From Streptomyces sp. AC1-42W (GTDB lineage: Bacteria > Actinomycetota > Actinomycetes > Streptomycetales > Streptomycetaceae), in contig NZ_QKWY01000002.1 in assembly GCF_003248355.1 (NCBI RefSeq), forward strand, positions 124,001 to 188,000: a stretch of DNA of 64,000 bases. The letters are read 5' to 3'. The translations under genes and the position numbers were made by a program. The notes beneath the pieces were generated by a model, which was not told the origin of the DNA, did not search any database, and worked only from the letters and a program-made list of their open reading frames with translations. Positions 42,442 through 50,053 of the stretch are shown here, in pieces. Every line of letters begins with the position of its first letter. Positions within the stretch are counted from its first letter, which is position 1.

Positions 42442-43644
42442 ATGTGGACCGACGTCAGACCCTCGCCCGGGATGCCGCAGCTCTTCGAGCGCGGCGGCGA
42501 CCTGATCTCCTTCGCCGGCGGCCTGCCGGACCTCGACCTGCTGCCCGTGAAGGAACTCTCCGAACAGTTCGCCCGGCTGACCCGGATCGGCGGCCGGATC
42601 GCCCTCCAGTACAGCACCCCGCACGTCGCCAAGGCCCTCGTCCCGGCCATCACCGACCTGATGGGCCGTGAGGACGGCCGCACCGACGCGGCGAGCCTGG
42701 TGCCGACCGCCGGCTCCCAGATGGGCCTGCTGGCCCTGGGCCTCGGCCTCGCCGCACCGGGGGAGACCGTCCTGTGCCAGACGCCCGCCTATCCGGGTGC
42801 GGCCGTCGCCTTCCGCACGGCGGGCCTGCGGCTGCACGGCGCCCCCGAGGACGCCGAGGGGCTCGACCCGCTGGCGCTGCGGGACACCGTGGCCCGGCTG
42901 CGGGCCGAGGGGCAGCGCGTCCGGATGCTGTACTGCAACCCGACCTTCCAGAACCCCACCGGCGCCACCCTCTCCGTCGAGCGGCGCCACCAACTGGCCG
43001 AGGCCGCGCGGGAACTGGACCTGCTGATCGTCGAGGACAACCCGTACGGGCTGCTCGGCTTCGACGGCACCACGGTCCCCGTCCTCCAGGGCATGGACCC
43101 GGAGAACGTCGTCTACCTCGGCACCTTCTCCAAGGTCTTCGCCCCCGGACTGCGCTGCGGCTGGATCGCCGCGCCCGAGCAGGTCGCCGAGCGGCTGCGC
43201 GGCACGGTCGAGGTCATGGCGCTCTCGCCCTCGGCGTTCGCCCAGGCCGCGCTGGCCGCCTTCCACACCCGCGGCGGCTGGGACGCCCTGATCGACGCCT
43301 ACCGCGAGCGCTACCGGGAGCGGTGCGGCCTGATGGCCGACGCGCTGGAGCGGGAGCTGGGCACCGAGGGCCCCTGGCACTGGCAGCGGCCGGACGGCGG
43401 GTTCTACCTGTGGCTGCGGCACGAGGGCGGCGCCGACACCGGCCGCCTCGCCCAGGCCGCGGCGCGGCACGGCGTCTCCTTCGTCCCCGGCAGCCACTTC
43501 GGGCTCGACGGCGAGTGCCGCGACAGCCTGCGGCTCTGCTTCAGCAACGTCCCGCGCAAGCGCATCCCCGAGGGGGTCGCCCGGCTGGCGGCGGCGCTGC
43601 GCGGGGCCGACGTCGGCGCGGACCTCGAAGGGCGGGCGGCGTGA
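42442..43644 (+). CDS. PLP-dependent aminotransferase, class I/II (KAT/LysN-like)
   Basis: A 400-residue fold-type I enzyme from ATG 42442. It shows DLISFAGGLPDLDLLP at the start, PTAGSQMGLLALG, YCNPTFQNPTGATLS, VEDNPYGLLGFDG and the PLP lysine in GTFSKVFAPGLRCGW (K231). The pattern matches 2-aminoadipate/kynurenine aminotransferase-like enzymes of the MocR-related branch. It either supplies an amino acid or aminates a chain-end aldehyde/ketone. The stop is read as GTGA, giving the next gene a GTG start at 43641. Confidence 0.88.
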   Translation: MWTDVRPSPGMPQLFERGGDLISFAGGLPDLDLLPVKELSEQFARLTRIGGRIALQYSTPHVAKALVPAITDLMGREDGRTDAASLVPTAGSQMGLLALGLGLAAPGETVLCQTPAYPGAAVAFRTAGLRLHGAPEDAEGLDPLALRDTVARLRAEGQRVRMLYCNPTFQNPTGATLSVERRHQLAEAARELDLLIVEDNPYGLLGFDGTTVPVLQGMDPENVVYLGTFSKVFAPGLRCGWIAAPEQVAERLRGTVEVMALSPSAFAQAALAAFHTRGGWDALIDAYRERYRERCGLMADALERELGTEGPWHWQRPDGGFYLWLRHEGGADTGRLAQAAARHGVSFVPGSHFGLDGECRDSLRLCFSNVPRKRIPEGVARLAAALRGADVGADLEGRAA

Positions 43645-46103
43645 CCAGCACCCGTGTGAATCTGTTGTCGAACTCCGCTTCGGATCAGACCGAGGGGTCT
43701 GGTGCCGTCGGATCCAAGGCGGAGGAGAGAGTCATGGCGGAGCCATGGCGACCGACGACAACGCAGGAGGCGGCGGCACCAGACCCCTCGGGCCCGGAGC
43801 GGGGTTCGACAACAGATTCTGGGGCGCTGCGCGGGCACGACTGGGCCGACTTCCGGCCCACCCGGCGCCTCGGCGACAGCGACTGGCACATGTGGGGCGT
43901 CGGGCTGCTGCGCAGCGCCGGCTTCCCCGCCTCGGGCCTCGACCTGCTCGGCGGCCCCGCCGCCGCGGCCGCCGCCGACAGCGGGGACGAGGACGCCTTC
44001 GCCGCCGCCTACCTCGCGGACAGCGCGGCCGAGACGCGCCGCCTGGCCGCCCTGGCCGGCGACGAGAAGGTCCGTACGGCCATCGCCTGGCAGAACCGCA
44101 CCGTCTACCGCGTGCTCGACGCGCTCGCCGCCGGCACCGGCAAGGAGTCCAAGCGCAAGCAGCGCGAACGCACCCTGGCCATGTACTGGCTGCGCTACTG
44201 CGCCAAGGCCGAGACCATCGGCTTCTTCGGCCCGGCCGCCTGGATGTCCGTCGGACGGGCACCCGGCAGCCTCGCCGCGGACCACGGCGAGCGGCTGGTC
44301 GCGCGGAGCCGTACGCACTTCGAACGCTGGGCGCTGGCCGCCGTGGCGGACTGGATGGCCGCGCAGCCCGGCGCCCGCTGGTGGTTCCCGCCGCAGCTCC
44401 GGCCCGACGTCCACCTCGACGGCGACCGGCTGCTGCTGCCGGGCGGACGCGAGAGCCGGCTGCGCCCGGAGGACCGCCAGGTCCTCGCGTACGCGGACGG
44501 GGAACGCAACGGCGCGGCGATCACCGAGGCCCTGGTCCGCGAGGACGGCTGGGCGGCCGAGGGGGCCCGGCCGCGCGTCGAGAAGATCCTCGGCCGGCTG
44601 CTCAAGCAGCGCGTGCTGACGTGGGACGCCAACATCCCGGTCGACGTGCGCGCCGAGCGGATACTGCGACGGCGGGTCGCCGCCGTCGCCGACCCCGAGA
44701 TGTTCGTCCGCTTCGAGACGGTCCTCACCGCGCTCGACCGGCACCGTGAGGCCATCGACGCCGCCACCACGTCCGCCGAACTCGCCGCCCGACTCGACGA
44801 GCTGGACGCGTACTTCGTCACGACGACCGGACTCGACGCCTCCCGCGACGAGGGCAAGGCCTACGCCGGCCGCACCCTCTGCTACCAGGACGCGGTGCGG
44901 GACTGCCGGGTCGAGGTCGGCACCGACTTCCTGGACGGCATCGCCCGCCCGCTCGCCCTGGTGGCCGACGCGGCGGACTGGTTCGGCAACCGCCTGGTGG
45001 AACTGGTCGAGGCGGAGATGGCCGGGTTCGTCCGGGCCGCCGCCGCCCGGCGCCCCCGGGTCACCCTGGCCGATGTGTGGCCCCAGGTGCTCGGGCTGTT
45101 CTGGGGCGACGGCGCCCGTCCGGTGCACACCGCGACCGCGGACCTCGCCCGCAAGTGGCGCGAGGTCCTGGACCTCGACCCGGCCGGCACGGAACCGGTC
45201 GGGCTGCGGGTGGCGGACATCGAGCGGCGGGCGCGTGCCGTCTTCGCCACCGGACCCGTCGCACCCCATCTCGCCCTGCACAGCCCCGACCTCCAGGTGG
45301 TCCGCGATGCGGACGGCGGGCTGACCACCGTCCTCGGTGAGCTGCACGCCTGCCTCGCCACCTGCGACCTGCCGTTCCTCGACTGGACCAGCGGCGCCGC
45401 GTCCCTGCGCGACCGGGTGAACGAGGCCATCGGCGCACCCCGCCTGGTGCCGCTGCTGCCCGTCGACTGGAAGCGCAACAGCGGCCGGATGGTGCCCGCC
45501 CCCATCGGCGCGGGCGACCGGCTCATCGGGTTCACCCGCGCCCCGTTCGACGACCGGTCCCGGATCGACCCGGCCGCCGCGATCGCCCTGGCCGAGCGGG
45601 ACGGCACGGTCACCGCCACCACGCCCGACGGGCGCGTGTGGAGCATGGCCGAACTGCTCGCCGTACCGGTGTCGATCATCGCCGCCGACGCCTTCAAGAT
45701 CGGGCTCGACCAGCCGCACGCCCCACGCGTGAGCCTCGACGGGCTCGTCCTGTTCCGGGAGACCTGGCGCAAGCCGGCCGGGGAGATCCCGCTCGCCGCC
45801 AAGCCCGACCGGGCGGGCGACTACCTGGCCGTACGGCGCTGGCTGCGCGCGAGCGGACTGCCCGACCAGGCCTTCGTGAAGTTCCCCCAGGAGACCAAGC
45901 CGTCCCTGGTCGACTTCACCAGCCCCACCCTCGTGCTCTCCTTCGCCAACCTCGTCCGCCGCGCCCGGCGCCTCGGCGAGGACACCACCGTGATCCTCAG
46001 CGAGCCGCTTCCGCACCCGCGGGACTCCTGGTTCACCGGGGCCGAGGGCGAGCGCTACGTCAGCGAACTCCGGCTACAGATCAGCAGAAAGGTACCGGAA
46101 TGA
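43641..46103 (+). CDS. Stand-alone LanB-type (lantibiotic dehydratase N-terminal) tRNA-dependent enzyme
   Basis: An 820-residue protein if it starts at GTG 43641, which overlaps the aminotransferase stop as elsewhere in this operon. An alternative ATG at 43734 has GGAGGAGAG upstream. The LanB N-terminal motif YWLRYCAKAETIGFFGPAAW is at about 182-201. AGRTLCYQDAVRDCRVEVG and the typical end DFTSPTLVLSFANL...ILSEPLPHPRDSWF...ERYVSELRLQIS follow. In LanB enzymes this domain uses glutamyl-tRNA to acylate Ser/Thr. The C-terminal elimination domain is absent, as in peptide-aminoacyl-tRNA ligases. Residues about 6-60 are encoded by an in-frame MITE-like element. No precursor peptide or LanC is seen, so a non-RiPP acceptor is likely. 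Confidence 0.85.
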   Translation: MTSTRVNLLSNSASDQTEGSGAVGSKAEERVMAEPWRPTTTQEAAAPDPSGPERGSTTDSGALRGHDWADFRPTRRLGDSDWHMWGVGLLRSAGFPASGLDLLGGPAAAAAADSGDEDAFAAAYLADSAAETRRLAALAGDEKVRTAIAWQNRTVYRVLDALAAGTGKESKRKQRERTLAMYWLRYCAKAETIGFFGPAAWMSVGRAPGSLAADHGERLVARSRTHFERWALAAVADWMAAQPGARWWFPPQLRPDVHLDGDRLLLPGGRESRLRPEDRQVLAYADGERNGAAITEALVREDGWAAEGARPRVEKILGRLLKQRVLTWDANIPVDVRAERILRRRVAAVADPEMFVRFETVLTALDRHREAIDAATTSAELAARLDELDAYFVTTTGLDASRDEGKAYAGRTLCYQDAVRDCRVEVGTDFLDGIARPLALVADAADWFGNRLVELVEAEMAGFVRAAAARRPRVTLADVWPQVLGLFWGDGARPVHTATADLARKWREVLDLDPAGTEPVGLRVADIERRARAVFATGPVAPHLALHSPDLQVVRDADGGLTTVLGELHACLATCDLPFLDWTSGAASLRDRVNEAIGAPRLVPLLPVDWKRNSGRMVPAPIGAGDRLIGFTRAPFDDRSRIDPAAAIALAERDGTVTATTPDGRVWSMAELLAVPVSIIAADAFKIGLDQPHAPRVSLDGLVLFRETWRKPAGEIPLAAKPDRAGDYLAVRRWLRASGLPDQAFVKFPQETKPSLVDFTSPTLVLSFANLVRRARRLGEDTTVILSEPLPHPRDSWFTGAEGERYVSELRLQISRKVPE
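43658..43819 (+). mobile_element. MITE-like palindromic element, copy A (inside LanB-like gene)
   Basis: This 162-bp element has 19-bp terminal inverted repeats, GAATCTGTTGTCGAACTCC at 43658-43676 against 43801-43819 (one mismatch). An inner perfect 18-bp pair lies at 43690-43707 and 43774-43791, and a CATGGC-GGA-GCCATG hairpin at 43733-43747. It carries no transposase. Its length is an exact multiple of three with no stop in the LanB frame, so it is translated as 54 residues. Its core GGAGGAGAGAGTCATGGCGG gives a ribosome-binding site and ATG (43734). Related to copies B and C. Confidence 0.85.
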
Positions 46104-47113
46104 CCGTAGCCCCCTCCGACGCGACGGCCCGCGCAGTCACCGCGGCCCGCCGTCGCGATCCGGACATCATCGCGACGATCGGCGCCACCCCGCTGGTCGC
46201 CCTGGACCGCCTCTTCCCACCCGCGCTCTTCCAGGTCTACGGAAAGTGCGAGCGGTTCAACCCCGGCGGCTCCATCAAGGACCGCGCCGCCCGCTCCATG
46301 ATCGAGCACGCCCTGTCCACCGGCGCGCTGGTGCCGGGCATCTCCACCGTCGTGGAGTCCTCGTCCGGCAACCTCGGCATCGCCCTGGCCCAGCTCTGCA
46401 ACTTCTACCGGCTCGACCTGATCTGCGTCGTCGACCCGCGCACCACCACCCAGAACACCGCGATCATGCGGGCGTACGGGGCGACCGTCGAGATCGTGGA
46501 CCGCGACCCGGAGACCGGCGAGTACCTGCCGTCCCGGATCAGGCGGGTGCGGGAGCTCGTGAACACCGTGCCCGACGCCTACTGGCCCAACCAGTACGGC
46601 AACGAGTACAACGCCCTGGCCCACCAGCACACCATGCGCGAGATCCACGAGGCGCTGCCGCAGGCCCCCGACTACCTCTTCCTGGCCGCCGGCACCACCG
46701 GCACCCTGCGCGGCTGCGCCGAGTACATCGCCGCCGAGAACCTGCCCACCCAGGTGGTCGCGGTGGACGCGGTGGGCAGCGTGATCTTCGGCCCGCCCGA
46801 GTCCTGGGAGCGGCAGCACCGCCGCACCATCCCCGGACACGGCGCGGCCGTGGTCCCGGCGCTGCTGCGCCCCGGCCTCGCGGACCGCGTGGTCAAGACG
46901 ACCGACCTGGACTGTGTACGGGGCTGCCGCGCCCTGCTGGGACGGGAGTCGATCCTGGCCGGCGGCTCGTCCGGCGCGGTGGTCTCCGCCCTGATGGACG
47001 CCGCCTCCTGGATCACGCCCGGCGCCACCTGCGTCGCGATCCTCCCCGACGGCGGCGACCGCTACCTCGACACGATCTACAGCGACTCCTGGGTCGAGTC
47101 CCGCTTCGGCTGA
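46100..47113 (+). CDS. 2,3-diaminopropionate synthase subunit, SbnA-like (PLP, cysteine-synthase fold)
   Basis: A 337-residue fold-type II PLP enzyme from ATG 46100 (ATGA overlap with the LanB-like gene). It has NPGGSIKDRAA with the PLP lysine K60, VESSSGNLGIALAQ and the glycine loop AAGTTGTLRGCAEY. The set matches SbnA, which joins O-phosphoserine and glutamate to give N-(1-amino-1-carboxyl-2-ethyl)-glutamate. With the SbnB homologue downstream it should make L-2,3-diaminopropionate. The two genes are separated by a MITE-like element. Confidence 0.88.
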   Translation: MTVAPSDATARAVTAARRRDPDIIATIGATPLVALDRLFPPALFQVYGKCERFNPGGSIKDRAARSMIEHALSTGALVPGISTVVESSSGNLGIALAQLCNFYRLDLICVVDPRTTTQNTAIMRAYGATVEIVDRDPETGEYLPSRIRRVRELVNTVPDAYWPNQYGNEYNALAHQHTMREIHEALPQAPDYLFLAAGTTGTLRGCAEYIAAENLPTQVVAVDAVGSVIFGPPESWERQHRRTIPGHGAAVVPALLRPGLADRVVKTTDLDCVRGCRALLGRESILAGGSSGAVVSALMDAASWITPGATCVAILPDGGDRYLDTIYSDSWVESRFG

Positions 47114-47141
47114 CCGCCCGCCGGGCCGCCCGCCCCCCCCC

Positions 47142-47305
47142 AGAGCCTGTGCGCAAACCCCCGCCCGGGTCCGGGGTGTCCTGCACCTCCGCCTCCGGCG
47201 TTGTCGTCGGTCGCGATGGCTCCGCCATCACTCCCTCCTCCGCCTTGGATTCGAAGGCACCGGACACCCCGGCCTGATCCGGACGGGAGTTTGCGCACAG
47301 GCTCT
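47142..47305 (-). mobile_element. MITE-like palindromic element, copy B (between sbnA- and sbnB-like genes)
   Basis: A 164-bp element with 22-bp terminal inverted repeats at 47142-47163 and 47284-47305 (one mismatch; outer part AGAGCCTGTGCGCAAAC). In reverse orientation it aligns along its whole length with copy A. Terminal and inner stems differ from copy A by paired changes (for example CATGGC/GCCATG in A is GATGGC/GCCATC here), so base pairing is conserved. It is noncoding here and fills most of the 235-bp gap. It also contains a GGAGGAGGGAGTGATGG start-like signal on the minus strand. Confidence 0.85.
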
Positions 47306-47348
47306 CAGACCACTCAACCGAACTTCCACGCAGAGGAATTGACCAGAC

Positions 47349-48377
47349 ATGAGAATCCTCGGTCGTGAGGACGTCGCCGCCGCGCTCGACGGCCTCGACC
47401 CCGACGTGCTCGAAGCGGTGCGCACCGCGTACGTGCTGCACGGCCAGGGCCGCTCGGAGGTGCCGCACTCCGGGTTCCTGCGCCCTCCCGGCGACGACGG
47501 CTCCCGCATCATCTCGCTCCCCGCCTACCTGGGCGGACCCGACCCCGTCATGGGGCTGAAGTGGATCTCCTCGTTCCCGGCCAACGTCGAGCGCGGCCTC
47601 CAGCGCGCCTCGTCGGTCCAGATCCTCAACGACCTGCGCACCGGCTACCCGACCGCCGTCCTGGAGGCGAGCCGGATCTCGGCCTCCCGCACCGCCGCAT
47701 CGGCCGCCCTGGCCAGCCGCTCGCTGCACGGCGCCCGCCCGGTGCGCACGGCCGGGCTGATCGGCTGCGGCACGATCAACCGGCGCGTCCTGGACTTCCT
47801 GGCGCTGGTCCACCCCGAGCTGCGCACGGTCACCGTCCAGGACGCGGTGCCCGGCCGCGCCGCCACCTTCGCCGCCCAACTGGCGGACGAGCGGCCCGGG
47901 ATCACCTTCGTGGCCGGCGAGGTCGGCGACGCGCTGCGCACCGACACGGTCTCCCTCGCCACCACCGACTCCAGCTACTGGCTCGACCTCGCCGACCACC
48001 CGGACCGGCCCGAACACCAGGTGATCCTGCACCTGTCGCTGCGCGACCTGAGCACGGCGTCCGTCCTGAACGCCTACAACGTGGTCGACGACATCGACCA
48101 CGCGATCCGCGAGCAGACGTCGCTGCACCGCGCCGAGCAGGAGGTGGGCCACCGCCGGTTCGTGCACGCCGAGATCGCCACCGTCCTCGGCCGGAGCGAG
48201 GAGCCCGAGACCTCGGGGACCATCGTCTTCTCCCCGTTCGGCCTCGGCATCCTCGACCTCGCCGTCGCCCGGACGATCCTCGTCGCCGCCAGGCGCGACG
48301 GCATCGGCAGCGAGGCGGCCGGCTTCGACCCCGGCGCGCACCGGGTCACCGCGGCCATGGCGGGAGGCGCGGCATGA
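47349..48377 (+). CDS. N-(amino-carboxyethyl)glutamate dehydrogenase, SbnB-like
   Basis: A 342-residue ornithine-cyclodeaminase-family protein from ATG 47349. It contains GLKWISSFPANVERGLQRASSVQILND, TAASAALASRSL and the NAD-binding AGLIGCGTINRRVLDFL, all characteristic of SbnB. SbnB oxidatively cleaves the SbnA product to L-2,3-diaminopropionate and 2-oxoglutarate. It therefore completes the diaminopropionate pathway in this cluster. Its stop overlaps the ketoreductase start (ATGA). Confidence 0.9.
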   Translation: MRILGREDVAAALDGLDPDVLEAVRTAYVLHGQGRSEVPHSGFLRPPGDDGSRIISLPAYLGGPDPVMGLKWISSFPANVERGLQRASSVQILNDLRTGYPTAVLEASRISASRTAASAALASRSLHGARPVRTAGLIGCGTINRRVLDFLALVHPELRTVTVQDAVPGRAATFAAQLADERPGITFVAGEVGDALRTDTVSLATTDSSYWLDLADHPDRPEHQVILHLSLRDLSTASVLNAYNVVDDIDHAIREQTSLHRAEQEVGHRRFVHAEIATVLGRSEEPETSGTIVFSPFGLGILDLAVARTILVAARRDGIGSEAAGFDPGAHRVTAAMAGGAA

Positions 48378-49126
48378 GCTTCCTCTTCCCCGAGGGCACC
48401 CGCGCCCTGGTCACCGGCGCCTCGCGCGGCATCGGCGCGGCCACCGCGCTCGCGCTCGCCGAACACGGCTGCGACGTCGTCGTCAACTACCGCTCCAGCG
48501 AGGCCAAGGCGCAGGAGGTCGCCGAGCAGATCCGCGCCCTGGGCCGGCAGGCCCTCCTCGTCCGGGCCGACGTCGGCGACGAGGCCCAGGTCATGGCGAT
48601 GTTCAAGCGGGTGCGCACCGAGTGGGGGCCGGTCCAGGTCGCCGTACTCAACTCCGGTGTGACCGCGGACGGCCACCTCGCGGCCATGAGCAGCGCCAAG
48701 TGGCAGGAGGTCATCGACACCAACCTCACCGGCTCCTTCCTCACCGCCCGCGAGGCCACCAAGCAGATGTACGCGAGCGGCGGCGCCATCGTCCTGATCG
48801 CCTCCACCAGCGGTATCGCCGGCCGGGCCGGCCAGGCCAACTACGCAGCCAGCAAGGGCGGAGTGATCTCCCTGGCCAAGACCCTCTCGTACGAGGTCGC
48901 CCCGCGCGGCATCCGCGTCAACGTCGTCGCTCCGGGGTTCATCGACACCGACATGGTCAAGAAGGTCCCCCCGGCCCATCTGAAGGAGGCCCTTCAGGTG
49001 ATCCCGATGGGCCGGACCGGCACCGCCGGAGAGGTCGCCCAGGCGGCCGTCTTCATGGCCTCGCCCGCCGCCTCGTACATCACCGGAAAGGTGCTGACCG
49101 TCGACGGCGGAATGATCCCCAACTGA
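48374..49126 (+). CDS. 3-oxoacyl-ACP reductase (FabG-like ketoreductase)
   Basis: A 250-residue short-chain dehydrogenase from ATG 48374. The NADPH motif is TGASRGIG and the catalytic triad is S144, Y157 and K161 (ASTSGIAGRAGQANYAASKGG). The end ITGKVLTVDGGMIPN is typical of FabG. It reduces the beta-keto group on the growing chain after each ketosynthase step. Confidence 0.9.
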   Translation: MSFLFPEGTRALVTGASRGIGAATALALAEHGCDVVVNYRSSEAKAQEVAEQIRALGRQALLVRADVGDEAQVMAMFKRVRTEWGPVQVAVLNSGVTADGHLAAMSSAKWQEVIDTNLTGSFLTAREATKQMYASGGAIVLIASTSGIAGRAGQANYAASKGGVISLAKTLSYEVAPRGIRVNVVAPGFIDTDMVKKVPPAHLKEALQVIPMGRTGTAGEVAQAAVFMASPAASYITGKVLTVDGGMIPN

Positions 49127-49161
49127 TCGCAGAACCCACCTATTCACAGGAGAGAACCCTT

Positions 49162-49458
49162 ATGTCCACCGCCACCTTCGAGGACATCCGCACCCAGGCC
49201 GAGGCCCGTCTCGGCAAGAACATGAAGGTCAAGTCGATGATCATCGACCGGCTCGGTCTGGAGGTCGAGCCGGCCGTGGTCTCCGACAACCAGCCGCTGT
49301 TCGGCCGGGGCCTGGAGATGGACTCGCTGGACACGCTGGAGATCGTCGTCATGGTCAACAACGAGTTCGACGTGCTGATCAGCGACGACGACTTCGAGGC
49401 CTTCGGCTCCATCAACGCCCTGGTCGACTTCATCGAGGACCGGGAGACCGCAGCGTGA
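49162..49458 (+). CDS. Acyl carrier protein 2
   Basis: A 98-residue ACP from ATG 49162, after CACAGGAGAGAAC. The attachment site is GLEMDSLDTLEI (S55), followed by acidic EFDVLISDDDFEAFGSINALVDFIED. It is set between the ketoreductase and the dehydratase and so is probably the elongation ACP, while ACP 1 carries the ligase-activated acid. Its stop overlaps the dehydratase GTG. Confidence 0.9.
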   Translation: MSTATFEDIRTQAEARLGKNMKVKSMIIDRLGLEVEPAVVSDNQPLFGRGLEMDSLDTLEIVVMVNNEFDVLISDDDFEAFGSINALVDFIEDRETAA

Positions 49459-49997
49459 GCACCGCGACCACCGCCCTCCTCGACGCGCCGGCCCCCGCGC
49501 CCGTCGCGGCCCCGGCCCCCGCCCGCAAGGCGCTGAGCTACTCCTCGGACGACATCAAGCGGATGCTGCCGCACCGCTGGCCGATGCTGATGATCGACCG
49601 GGCCTACGACGTCGTGCCGGGTGTCTCGGGACGCGGCGTCAAGAGCGTCTCCGTCAACGAGCCGTTCTTCGCCGGCCACTACCCGGACCACTCGATCATG
49701 CCCGGCGTGATGATCGTCGAGTCGATGGCCCAGCTGGTCGCCGTCGTCTACGTCGCGGAGATCCTGGAGGGCGCCGCGGGCTCCGGCCCGGACGACGCCT
49801 CGCGCAGCGTCGGCTACCTCGGCTCCATCAGCAACATGAAGTTCTCCCGGCTCGTCGTCCCCGGCGACCAGCTCACCCTGGAGGCCCGGCTGGGCCAGCG
49901 CCTCGGCGGCCTGCGCCAGGTGAAGGTGCGGGCGACCGTCGGGTCCGAACTCGCCGCCGCCGGGACGCTCGTCGTCACCACCGGCCGCAAGGGCTGA
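49455..49997 (+). CDS. FabZ-like 3-hydroxyacyl-ACP dehydratase
   Basis: A 180-residue hotdog-fold protein from GTG 49455. After an Ala/Pro-rich leader of about 25 residues come IKRMLPHRWPMLMIDR and the active-site helix NEPFFAGHYPDHSIMPGVMIVESMAQ with H75 and E89, 14 residues apart as in FabZ. It dehydrates 3-hydroxyacyl-ACP to trans-2-enoyl-ACP. No enoyl reductase is present in the cluster, so conjugated double bonds would accumulate. Confidence 0.9.
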   Translation: MSTATTALLDAPAPAPVAAPAPARKALSYSSDDIKRMLPHRWPMLMIDRAYDVVPGVSGRGVKSVSVNEPFFAGHYPDHSIMPGVMIVESMAQLVAVVYVAEILEGAAGSGPDDASRSVGYLGSISNMKFSRLVVPGDQLTLEARLGQRLGGLRQVKVRATVGSELAAAGTLVVTTGRKG

Positions 49998-50053
49998 ACA
50001 CCCGCCCCGCCGACAGAAACCGGAACCACACGACCTCAGAAGGAGGTGTGACC

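Noticed and set aside
43641..46103. A lanthipeptide or thiopeptide cluster
   Set aside because: No precursor peptide, LanC cyclase, elimination domain or cyclodehydratase is visible; the neighbours are polyketide and amino-acid genes.
47077..47298. Short minus-strand frame in copy B reading ATDDNAGGGG
   Set aside because: It lies almost wholly within the palindromic element; the conserved peptide follows from the conserved core DNA. I treat it as noncoding.
46100..48377. A staphyloferrin-type siderophore cluster
   Set aside because: SbnA and SbnB homologues are present, but no IucA/IucC-type synthetase, citrate synthase or siderophore uptake gene is found.
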